64,000 nt of DNA from Leptodesmis sichuanensis A121. Its GTDB lineage: Bacteria; Cyanobacteriota; Cyanobacteriia; Leptolyngbyales; Leptolyngbyaceae. Of this stretch, positions 8,994 to 16,168 are shown in pieces. The notes below the pieces were generated by a model. It worked only from the letters and a program-made list of their open reading frames with translations, did no database searches and was not told where the DNA came from. The position numbers and the translations under genes are program-made. Within the stretch, counting starts at the first letter, position 1. Each line of letters opens with the position of its first letter. Where the stretch lies: positions 1,054,001 to 1,118,000 of the forward strand of contig NZ_CP075171.1 of assembly GCF_021379005.1 (NCBI RefSeq). Direction: 5' to 3'.

Positions 8994-10150
8994 GGCACTG
9001 GTTCCGTTGGATAGGAGCGTTGAAAGCACTGACGAATAGCAGTTATAAGGCATAGCGAATCGTAAACAGTTGCAACCAAGATATCCCAATTTCTAGAATT
9101 CCTAGTTTCACCGCAGGAACAACTTTCGTTGTGAAATGAACCCGGACAAAGTTGTGAACTAACCATTGCACATCTAAAGTTCTCTGTAAGTTATCTCGGC
9201 TTTTGGCATACATATTGGTTTTACGACGAAAAGCCGAGTTGCGTCGTCTTAGAGAGGCATTAAAGGCCTCCACATGGTTGGCATGAATCTGGTGGTTGTC
9301 AATCTTAGAATCTGTCTCTGGATGTTCAGCAACGGGGGCTTGGTACTTGGGACGTTTACGACCAGAACGTTTCCTTGCCCCTTTATTCTTCAGGCGTACC
9401 CGCACACCTTTGGGCAGTCGTTTCTTGGGTCTACCGGGTTGTCCATTGTGAATCACTTCATGACAAATGGCAAATAAGATTTTGCCATAGCGCCGTTCCC
9501 CATCACTGAGCAACGTCAGGTCTTGCGTTTGGTCAATCACCTCGCACAACAGGGATAAGGCGGCTTCAAACAACTGTTCATCCTTGCTGCCACAATCGAG
9601 TTCCCACAAAAAGCGACTCCTGCGCTCCATCAGCACAATAGTCCAACCTTCTGAGTCACTGGCCGGGGTATTATGATGCACTTTGGTATACAACTCATCG
9701 CCCTCAATCACCAGACTCAGAAACTGATGGATCAACCCATACAACAGCAAGGTGGGTTTCAATTCGGACAATCGCCACTCCCAATCGATGATGCTCTTCT
9801 TGGATACTCCAAATACTCGTGCTGTGGCATTGAGACCTTGTCCCTCCGTTCTGGCTTTCAACACCTCGATAATGCGACTCAACGGGGTTCTTAAGCCAGC
9901 AATCGCCGTGGCAAAGGTATCACTGAAATAGCTATCACAACGGCGACAATGATGAATCGTGCGAGTTCCATTGCTCTGGGTTGTATAACGGGTGTGAGCG
10001 TGGACTTCAGCACTGTCACAGCACGGGCAATTTTGGGAAAATAAATCCATCTTCCGTTCCTGTTCAATCAGAGGCTTCTAAAGCACTGTAAGTTGCTCTA
10101 ATGTACCAATATTAAGGCTTTATGTCTCCCCACTCAGCGGAACCAGTGCC
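8994..10150 (-). mobile_element. IS1-like insertion sequence (1157 bp) with 8-bp target duplication
   Basis: Terminal inverted repeats GGCACTGGTTCCG (8994-9006) and its complement (10138-10150) enclose one transposase gene. The 8-bp direct repeat GCTAACTA flanks it at 8986-8993 and 10151-10158. The insertion is about 45 bases upstream of the KAS III fusion start, so it probably separates that gene from its promoter. IR ends beginning with GG and an 8-9 bp duplication fit the IS1 family. Confidence 0.92.
9043..10050 (-). CDS. IS1-family-like DDE transposase
   Basis: A 335-residue protein with an N-terminal zinc-binding motif (CPCCDSAEVH and CRRC), a helix-turn-helix region (TARVFGVSKKSIIDWEWRL) and a DDE catalytic part. 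Likely acidic residues lie in LVIEGDELYTKV, TLLSDGERRYG and NHVEAFNASLRRR. The frame is intact and the terminal repeats and target duplication are perfect, so the element may be active. A basic stretch (KKRLPKGVRVRLKNKGARK) is consistent with DNA binding. It occupies nearly the whole element. Confidence 0.85.
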   Translation of the reverse strand: MDLFSQNCPCCDSAEVHAHTRYTTQSNGTRTIHHCRRCDSYFSDTFATAIAGLRTPLSRIIEVLKARTEGQGLNATARVFGVSKKSIIDWEWRLSELKPTLLLYGLIHQFLSLVIEGDELYTKVHHNTPASDSEGWTIVLMERRSRFLWELDCGSKDEQLFEAALSLLCEVIDQTQDLTLLSDGERRYGKILFAICHEVIHNGQPGRPKKRLPKGVRVRLKNKGARKRSGRKRPKYQAPVAEHPETDSKIDNHQIHANHVEAFNASLRRRNSAFRRKTNMYAKSRDNLQRTLDVQWLVHNFVRVHFTTKVVPAVKLGILEIGISWLQLFTIRYAL

Positions 10151-10196
10151 GCTAACTAAATCTGGTCTTAATCAGGTTGCCCAAATTGAGAGTATG

Positions 10197-10324
10197 TCAC
10201 CTTTGCAGGCCCTCATCCCCCAGCCCCTTCTCCCAACCTGGAAGAAGGGGAGCCGAGCCATCTCAAAGTCCCTCTCCCAAATTGGGAGAGGGATTTAGGG
10301 TGAGGGCAAAAGTGATATGCACCC
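10197..10324. repeat. Dispersed double-hairpin repeat, copy A
   Basis: A block of about 128 bases almost identical to 20003-20129. It has two hairpins, CCCCTTCTCCCAACCTG...GAAGAAGGGG and CCCTCTCCCAAATTGGGAGAGGG, joined by AGCCGAGCCATCTCAAAGT. A shorter relative is at 59037-59115. Confidence 0.9.
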
Positions 10325-10530
10325 GCCCAAATTCATTGGCGCGATCGTGTCACCCTCAGGAACTTTTTAAGTAGACAATTCGACTCTAGTAAGATTGCGG
10401 GGAATTCTTTTCTAATTTGTGACACTTCTAAAATCTGGTACGAAAATTTCAGCTTTTCCATCAAGTTTCGTCATTTTAGAAATAGCAGCGGGTGCAGGTA
10501 TAGATATTACTCATCTGCTGACAACCAGAT

Positions 10531-10587
10531 TTGGTTGACTGACAAATCTCCTGAACAACCGCTGCATCACTCTTGTCAGTCAATCAG
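10531..10587 (+). mobile_element. MITE copy 1, internally deleted (57 bp)
   Basis: Only the two ends of the 200-bp element remain: TTGGTTGACTGACAAATCTC at the left and TTGTCAGTCAATCAG at the right. It is flanked by the perfect 9-bp duplication CAACCAGAT (10522-10530 and 10588-10596). The copy lies 29 bases before the Coq4-like start, so it may alter the 5' leader of that gene. Confidence 0.88.
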
Positions 10588-10616
10588 CAACCAGATCAAG
10601 CAATTAATCAATAGCG

Positions 10617-11135
10617 ATGGACAGCTTAGAGACCGTCTACTCAAACGATTCAACTCATCCCTCTGCTCTCACGTTACGTGCAGGATTAGAACGCTATTAC
10701 CGCGCCAATCCTGACTTTGTGCAGAACCAGGATTTACGGGTGGGAAAATTTCGCATTCCCTGGCGCGACCTGCAACGGCATGACATTATGTATGTGGTGA
10801 CGGGGTACAGCACTGCTCTGGATCAGGAACTGCAATTGATTGGCTTCTTGCTCACGGCGCTCACCTGGCGCCGTCCCTGGTATTACTATGCCCAAAGTTT
10901 CGTAGTGTTTCTGGAGTTACTCTGGCAATCCCTCTGGGGGAAAGCCTGGGGAGGCCGTTATATTAATCCCCTGCAGGTCTGCTGGCTCTATGGCAAAGGC
11001 ATTCGTCAGGGACTGGCGATCGCAAAGAAGATCGATGCTTTTATGGATCCTGAGGAGGTGATGGATCGAACAATCGAGTCATTGCGAATAGAGTACGGAT
11101 TGATCCATCCCCATTGTCCACTGTCTCAGAAGTGA
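10617..11135 (+). CDS. Coq4-like protein
   Basis: A 172-residue protein resembling the Coq4 family (PF05019). Coq4 is a scaffold and C1-decarboxylase of ubiquinone synthesis in mitochondria. The region RHDIMYVVTGYSTALDQEL corresponds to the family motif HDxxHx11E, but the second His is replaced by Tyr here. Cyanobacteria make plastoquinone rather than ubiquinone, so the role is unknown. ATG 10617 follows a small deleted MITE; no strong ribosome-binding site is visible, which may be a result of that insertion. Confidence 0.7.
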   Translation: MDSLETVYSNDSTHPSALTLRAGLERYYRANPDFVQNQDLRVGKFRIPWRDLQRHDIMYVVTGYSTALDQELQLIGFLLTALTWRRPWYYYAQSFVVFLELLWQSLWGKAWGGRYINPLQVCWLYGKGIRQGLAIAKKIDAFMDPEEVMDRTIESLRIEYGLIHPHCPLSQK

Positions 11136-11211
11136 TGCCGGACGGCTATAGTTAAAGTACTGTTGATGGCGATCGACAACGATTGTCTTTTTAAAGTAGG
11201 AACGTCCAAGC

Positions 11212-12534
11212 ATGTCTTCTGTGGCCTTTGAGTTGTTGCTTATCTTTTTATTAACGATTGCCAATGGAGTATTTTCAGGCTCGGAAATTGCTGTGGTGTC
11301 AGCCCGCAAAGTTCGGTTAGAACATCTGGCCAATCGGGGAAGTAAAAAAGCACAGATGGCTCTCAGGTTAGCGAATTCACCAAATAGTTTTCTATCCAGT
11401 GTGCAAATTGGAATTACATTGATTGGTATTTTGAGTGGCGCGGTGGGTGGAGCTACACTTTCTAGACGCTTAGAAGAAGTGTTAAGAACATTTCCTGGAT
11501 TGGTTCGTTATAGCGAGCCATTGAGCATTCTGATTGTTGTTACGTTTATCACTTATTTATCTCTGGTGATTGGAGAACTGGTTCCAAAACGCATTGCTTT
11601 AAATAATCCAGAAAAAATTGCCTGTTCGGTCGCACATCCGATGCATTGGCTGGCCAAACTAACAGCTCCAGTGGTGCATCTCCTCAGTTCTTCAACCGAT
11701 GGCTTGTTGAAATTGTTGGGTATTCAGGTGACAGAGGATTCTGGAGTGACAGAGGAGGAAATTAAAGTCCTGATTAAACAGGGAACTCAGGCGGGGATGT
11801 TTGAGGAAGCAGAGCAGGAAATGGTCTCGCGAGTGTTTCGGTTGGGCGATCGCTCGGTCACTGCACTCATGACTCCGCGCACCGATATTGTCTGGTTGGA
11901 CGTAGATGCCCCCTGGGAACTCAATAAAAGTGTGATGCTGGCCAATCCCCATTCTTACTTTCCGGTGGGGCGAGGTAGCCTTGACGAGTGTGTGGGTATT
12001 GTCAGCCTTAAGGATCTACTGCCCGCTTTTATGGCTGGAGAGGTTGTGAATCTGCGGCAGGTGATGCGTTCTCCTTTGTTTGTGCCGGAAAGCATTCGGG
12101 CATTGAAAGTGCTGGAATTGTTTAAAGAATCGAGAAATCATATCGCCTTAATTGCCGATGAGTATGGTGGCTTGGAAGGATTAGTCACATTGAATGATGT
12201 ATCGGAAGCAGTGATTGGAGAACTGCCATCTCTGGAAGACTTGAATGAACCATTGGTAATTAAACGAGACGATGGCTCCTGGTTGCTGGATGGTATGTTG
12301 TCGATCGACACGTTGAAAGAAATCCTGCAACAAGACAATTTGCCCAGCGAGGACGAGGGCTACTATCAAACCCTGGGCGGCTTTGCCATGCATGTTTTAG
12401 GACGGGTGCCTACGTCTGGGGAACATTTTGAAGCGATCGGATTCCGCTTTGAAATTGTGGATATGGATGGCAACCGCGTTGATAAGGTAATGGTTACACC
12501 CATTGCCGACTCACAGCCTGCCGACCTTCAGTAG
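11212..12534 (+). CDS. CNNM/CorC-type (HlyC/CorC family) membrane protein
   Basis: A 440-residue protein with an N-terminal DUF21 domain of about four membrane segments (LLLIFLLTIANGVFSGSEIA at the start, NRG and NSPNSFLSSVQIGIT loops, LVIGELVPKRIAL), a CBS pair in the middle (VTALMTPRTDIVWL, LIADEYGGLEGLVT) and a C-terminal CorC_HlyC domain (EDEGYYQTLGGF). Family members are linked to magnesium or cobalt efflux and are often annotated as haemolysin-like without evidence of haemolysis. It follows the Coq4-like gene by 76 bases and is probably expressed separately. Confidence 0.88.
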   Translation: MSSVAFELLLIFLLTIANGVFSGSEIAVVSARKVRLEHLANRGSKKAQMALRLANSPNSFLSSVQIGITLIGILSGAVGGATLSRRLEEVLRTFPGLVRYSEPLSILIVVTFITYLSLVIGELVPKRIALNNPEKIACSVAHPMHWLAKLTAPVVHLLSSSTDGLLKLLGIQVTEDSGVTEEEIKVLIKQGTQAGMFEEAEQEMVSRVFRLGDRSVTALMTPRTDIVWLDVDAPWELNKSVMLANPHSYFPVGRGSLDECVGIVSLKDLLPAFMAGEVVNLRQVMRSPLFVPESIRALKVLELFKESRNHIALIADEYGGLEGLVTLNDVSEAVIGELPSLEDLNEPLVIKRDDGSWLLDGMLSIDTLKEILQQDNLPSEDEGYYQTLGGFAMHVLGRVPTSGEHFEAIGFRFEIVDMDGNRVDKVMVTPIADSQPADLQ

Positions 12535-12546
12535 GATTGGCATCCA

Positions 12547-13506
12547 TTACCAGTTCCACAGGACGGGGTTGCTATCCAGATGATCGGTGACCGTGCGACC
12601 GATCGCGTCAATTTCCGCCAATTCTGCCTGGGATAACTGCACCTCAGCCGCTCTGGCATTTTCAGCCGCCTGCTCGGCATGACGGACACCCGTAATCGCA
12701 TGGGTTTGTGGTTGGGCAATCAGCCATGCGATCGCCAGATTGGCCAGAGAAATGTGATGACGCTCGGCGATCGGTCTTAGCTTATCCAGAGCCGCCTGTG
12801 CCCGGACAAAGTTTTCTCCCTGAAATAATTTATTTTTGGCACGGTGGTCAGCGGGATCAAACTGGTGGCCGGGCTTAAACTTTCCAGTGAGTAAGCCCTG
12901 GGCCAGTGGCGAATAAGCCAGGATGGAAATCTGGTGCTCGATGCAGTAGGGCATGGCATCCTGTTCGACCTGCCGCCAGAACAGAGAGTAGGGGGGTTGC
13001 AGGCTGTCAATCCGGCCAAATTGGGAGGCGGCTTCTAATTGAGCGCGAGAAAAGTTGGAGACTCCAATCGCCCGAATTTTTCCCTGCTGCTTCAGGTCAT
13101 TTAAAGCCCGCATGGTTTCCTCGATCGGCACCTTCTCACTGCCATAGGTGCCCGCAGGCCAGTGAATCTGGTACACATCGATATAATCGGTTTTCAGGTT
13201 TTTCAAGGAGCCTTCGCAGGCCGCGATCACCTGGTCATACTTGAGGTGATTGGAAAAAACTTTGGTCATGTAAATCACGCGATCGCGCACATCGGCTAAC
13301 GCTGCTGCGACAATCCGTTCAGAGTGCCCTGAACCGTAAACTTCAGCCGTATCGACGGTGGTAATTCCGGCATCGAAGGCAGCGCGAATGGCGGAGATCG
13401 TGTCGGCATCCTCAATCCCTGCCCACATTGCTTTGCCAGCCTGCCAGGTACCCGTAATGATGGGCGTGATCTGAATTCCTGATGTCCCCAATTCTCGTGT
13501 TTGCAT
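12547..13506 (-). CDS. Aldo/keto reductase
   Basis: A 319-residue TIM-barrel oxidoreductase of the NAD(P)H-dependent aldo/keto reductase family. The catalytic tetrad is visible: Asp in TTVDTAEVYGSG with Tyr, Lys in VIYMTKVF, and His in YQIHWPAG. The cofactor region near the C-terminus (AIAWLIAQPQTHAITGVR) is also typical. It converges on the CorC-type gene with only 12 bases between the stops. The physiological substrate cannot be told from the sequence. Confidence 0.92.
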   Translation of the reverse strand: MQTRELGTSGIQITPIITGTWQAGKAMWAGIEDADTISAIRAAFDAGITTVDTAEVYGSGHSERIVAAALADVRDRVIYMTKVFSNHLKYDQVIAACEGSLKNLKTDYIDVYQIHWPAGTYGSEKVPIEETMRALNDLKQQGKIRAIGVSNFSRAQLEAASQFGRIDSLQPPYSLFWRQVEQDAMPYCIEHQISILAYSPLAQGLLTGKFKPGHQFDPADHRAKNKLFQGENFVRAQAALDKLRPIAERHHISLANLAIAWLIAQPQTHAITGVRHAEQAAENARAAEVQLSQAELAEIDAIGRTVTDHLDSNPVLWNW

Positions 13507-13620
13507 AGGTGATTTTTGGTTAGTAAGCGCTTCTGCCGCCTACATCTTAACCTCCTGGTTAGACAACCTTTCGCCGTTTCCAAACTGGCAACTGGGGCTT
13601 TTCGAACAGTCTTTGAGGGT

Positions 13621-13911
13621 TTAAACGTCCTCAGAATTTTCTAGATTAGGCAGGAGCAGACGTATTCCTAGTACAGCAAAACCGATCGCGGCGGCAATTT
13701 TAACGAACTGTTCTGGTAGAAAGTGGGCCGTTCCCTCACCCACAATTACTCCCAGAAAGCTGGCTAACAAAAGAGCTGCGGTCGCTCCTAAAAAGACCGC
13801 TTGAGGCGATTTGGAACCACCACTAAGAGCGATCGCGGCCAGTTGACTTTTATCTCCTAATTCAGAGATAAATACCGTTGCGAAGCTTAATCCAATTAAA
13901 TGCCAGTCCAT
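13621..13911 (-). CDS. GDT1/TMEM165-type half-size transporter, first of pair
   Basis: A 96-residue membrane protein with a single copy of the family signature (ATVFISELGDKSQLAAIAL) and about three membrane segments. Full-length GDT1 proteins have two such motifs; here two short genes each carry one, suggesting they form a heterodimer. Members export manganese or calcium in cyanobacteria and plastids (family knowledge). The second half-gene is upstream on the same strand at 14062-14526. A 65-base dispersed hairpin repeat lies between them, so cotranscription would have to cross it. Confidence 0.85.
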   Translation of the reverse strand: MDWHLIGLSFATVFISELGDKSQLAAIALSGGSKSPQAVFLGATAALLLASFLGVIVGEGTAHFLPEQFVKIAAAIGFAVLGIRLLLPNLENSEDV

Positions 13912-13980
13912 AGGGAGTTAAGAGTTAAGAGTTTGGTAAGTTTTGAATGTTAAGTTTTGAGTGTTAAGTTGAACTTAAAC

Positions 13981-14045
13981 TAAGTCCAGCCAGAGAACGG
14001 TCGTTTTCCCATCAGAGGAACTCCGGTTCTGGACTTGGACAAGGT
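13981..14045. repeat. 65-bp dispersed hairpin repeat, copy 1
   Basis: This block is present in inverse orientation at 18557-18621 with only a few differences. Its ends AAGTCCAG and CTGGACTT pair, and inner arms AGAACGG and CCGGTTCT extend the hairpin. It sits between the two GDT1 half-genes. Confidence 0.85.
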
Positions 14046-14061
14046 TCAGAACTTAAAACTT

Positions 14062-14526
14062 TTACCCCAGCACGTCCCAAACTAACCAGGCTGCAATTAT
14101 CAGTAACAGAATTCCAGCAGAAACATCAAGGGTGCGGGGAGAGAGGCGGGTGGAGAGCCAGCGACCCACTAGAACACCCAGTAGGGTAGTAGCAACTAAA
14201 GCAGTACCTGCACCTGCAAAGATCAGCCAGGGTTGATGAGACTCTGCGCTCATCAGCAGGGTGGCCATTTGGGTTTTGTCGCCCAGTTCAGCCAAAAAGA
14301 TTGTGACGAAAGTGGTAGTAAAAATTTTCCAGAAAGAATGTCCTACTTCGGGTTGAGGCGGGGATTCAGCCTCAGGAATTGCGATCGCTGGAACCAGATC
14401 GTCCTGAATCAGAATTTCCAGCGATTGAGCAGGATCCGGTTCCATCTCAACGTTTCTCTTCAAGGTTACAGGTTGAAGTAAGGATGGCGAACGTTCCACG
14501 ATCGGGTCTACCTCAAGGGTTTTCAT
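14062..14526 (-). CDS. GDT1/TMEM165-type half-size transporter, second of pair
   Basis: A 154-residue protein with a soluble N-terminal extension of about 70 residues and then a GDT1 half-domain with the signature TIFLAELGDKTQMATLLMSA and three predicted membrane segments. The signature differs from that of its partner (ELGDKT against ELGDKS), as expected for the two halves of one exchanger. The likely function is manganese or calcium/proton exchange at the plasma or thylakoid membrane. It is upstream of 13621-13911 on the same strand, consistent with a two-gene unit. Confidence 0.85.
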   Translation of the reverse strand: MKTLEVDPIVERSPSLLQPVTLKRNVEMEPDPAQSLEILIQDDLVPAIAIPEAESPPQPEVGHSFWKIFTTTFVTIFLAELGDKTQMATLLMSAESHQPWLIFAGAGTALVATTLLGVLVGRWLSTRLSPRTLDVSAGILLLIIAAWLVWDVLG

Positions 14527-14631
14527 AATCCTTTCATTATCTATCAGAATCCCCTTTTTTGAAAGTAGATGTTTGATATTTTCTTTTCCCTTCTTTCCTG
14601 TCTCTTCCCGATCCCCTGTTCCTCGTTCCTC

Positions 14632-14982
14632 TCAAAATCCCACTTCCCGATTAAACCGCAGCATTTCTAGACTGCGATCGCCATGTACCCCTTCAATTTG
14701 TTGGCGACAGCACTCAATGGCAAAGTCGTTTAATTCGTCTGGTTCAATGCCATACAGATCATGAAAAACGTCTGGTTCCACCCGACAGAAGCGAGGGCGA
14801 TTGGCATAGATCTTGCACTCGCGGGTGGTATGGTCAAAATTAACACACCATCCTCCCTCTCCGACCATGCTGAAATACAGTTCCAGTTCCTCCGGAGTGA
14901 GGTAGTCTGCCAGTTCTGGACGATCGCCCGGATCCAGTTGACAGCAAGCCCCACAGTGGTTTATACAGCGCCATGTACCCAT
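14632..14982 (-). CDS. YkgJ-type cysteine cluster protein
   Basis: A 116-residue protein with the CxxxCGACC pattern (WRCINHCGACC) at the N-terminus and further Cys in CKIYANRPRFCR and IECC. This matches the YkgJ/CxxCxxCC family, thought to bind zinc or an iron-sulphur cluster; the function is unknown. It is monocistronic here, divergent from psb30 and 131 bases from it, so the two may share a regulatory region. Confidence 0.88.
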   Translation of the reverse strand: MGTWRCINHCGACCQLDPGDRPELADYLTPEELELYFSMVGEGGWCVNFDHTTRECKIYANRPRFCRVEPDVFHDLYGIEPDELNDFAIECCRQQIEGVHGDRSLEMLRFNREVGF

Positions 14983-15113
14983 AGAAAAAACCTTTTTATA
15001 CTTTTGTTAAGTTCATTAGAAGGAAAGACGTTCCCAGTTAAGATAAATAGTCGTTACAGAAACATTACATTGTTTGATGAGTTGCCGAAGTAACTCGTGT
15101 CTTGGGAGGAAAG

Positions 15114-15245
15114 ATGGGATTTATTACTGACATTTTTGGCGGCATTAATTGGGAAGCGATCGCGCAGCTTACCATGTTAGCAGCAATTGTGATTGCTGGT
15201 CCTGTCGTGATTTTTCTGCTGGCAGCACGCGGCGGCGATCTGTAA
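15114..15245 (+). CDS. psb30: Photosystem II protein Psb30 (Ycf12)
   Basis: A 43-residue single-span membrane protein: the start MGFITDIFGGINWEAIAQL, a hydrophobic segment LAAIVIAGPVVIFLLAARGG and the conserved end RGGDL match Psb30/Ycf12, a small subunit at the edge of the photosystem II core near cytochrome b559. A strong ribosome-binding site GGAGGA (15105-15110) precedes ATG 15114. The gene is single and is followed by a clear rho-independent terminator. Confidence 0.93.
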   Translation: MGFITDIFGGINWEAIAQLTMLAAIVIAGPVVIFLLAARGGDL

Positions 15246-15285
15246 CGTTAACCATCAAGTTTTTCGAGTATGAGAGAGTAGCGAC

Positions 15286-15313
15286 AAGTCCGGTTCACGC
15301 CGGACTTTTTTTT
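15286..15313 (+). terminator. Rho-independent terminator of psb30
   Basis: The stem AAGTCCGG/CCGGACTT with a 6-base loop is followed by a run of eight T. It starts 41 bases after the psb30 stop and lies before the convergent hydrolase gene. Confidence 0.9.
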
Positions 15314-15327
15314 GCATGGTTTTTGCA

Positions 15328-16122
15328 TCACTGAGTTTGTTCGATGAGTCGTACAAATTCAATCAAGGCATCCCGATACTTCAAACCCGCGACTTCCATC
15401 AGGTCGTTGTGGTCGGCTCCGGCGATCGCGACGAACTGTTTGGGTTGGTTGGCCTGCTTATACAATTGCTTGGCATGACTGAAGGGAATGACGCGATCTT
15501 CAGTGCCGTGTATGACCAGGATGGGCGATCGCACAGATCGAATTTTGCTCAGGTTGTCAAAGCGATCGCAGGGCAAAATGGAAATTTGCGTGACCACCCG
15601 AAACGTACTGGTAAAAGCACCTTCCAGGATCACCCCAGCCACTGGCTCACGAGTTGCCAAATCGATGCTGGGGCCGCTGCCAACAGAATGACCATACAAA
15701 ATGATTCGCTGTGCAGGGACTCGTAGCACCTCCGTTAAGTACTGATAAGCGGCTGCAATATCTTCGTAAGTCTTGTGTTCGGAAGGAGTGCCGTCGCTAG
15801 TGCCATAGCCCCGGTAATCGTAGGCAAACACTGAAAATCCAAGCTGCTGCAGGGCGATCAATAAGGGCCGTATGTAGCCTAAATCAGTCCCATTTCCGTG
15901 GCTGTATAGGATTGTGTAAGTCGCCTGGGAATTAGGAAAGTAGAGCGCAGAGATTTTTTCCCCGTCGCGGGTCGTCAGTTTCACAACCTCGCCATTGTTC
16001 TGATAGCTGGGGTCTGGGGGCTGAAAAATCACTTGTTCAGAAAAAAAGAAGGCCACTCCGCCCAGTACCAGGTACATGAGCAACAGTGATCCCAGAACCC
16101 ATCCCACCATCGTCCGCCTCAC
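15328..16122 (-). CDS. Alpha/beta hydrolase, membrane-anchored
   Basis: A 264-residue serine hydrolase of the alpha/beta fold. An N-terminal hydrophobic segment (VLGSLLLMYLVLGGVAFFF) acts as a signal anchor. The nucleophile elbow is LYGHSVGSG, the acid is in VIHGTEDRVIPF and the His in AGADHNDL. This order resembles the ABHD13/ABHD17-like bacterial group often annotated as hydrolases of unknown substrate. It converges on psb30 and the recJ gene is next upstream on the same strand, 46 bases away. Confidence 0.88.
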   Translation of the reverse strand: MRRTMVGWVLGSLLLMYLVLGGVAFFFSEQVIFQPPDPSYQNNGEVVKLTTRDGEKISALYFPNSQATYTILYSHGNGTDLGYIRPLLIALQQLGFSVFAYDYRGYGTSDGTPSEHKTYEDIAAAYQYLTEVLRVPAQRIILYGHSVGSGPSIDLATREPVAGVILEGAFTSTFRVVTQISILPCDRFDNLSKIRSVRSPILVIHGTEDRVIPFSHAKQLYKQANQPKQFVAIAGADHNDLMEVAGLKYRDALIEFVRLIEQTQ

Positions 16123-16168
16123 TCGATCTCTCCAATCATCCCCCCTACAGACACGATGAATCGAGTCT

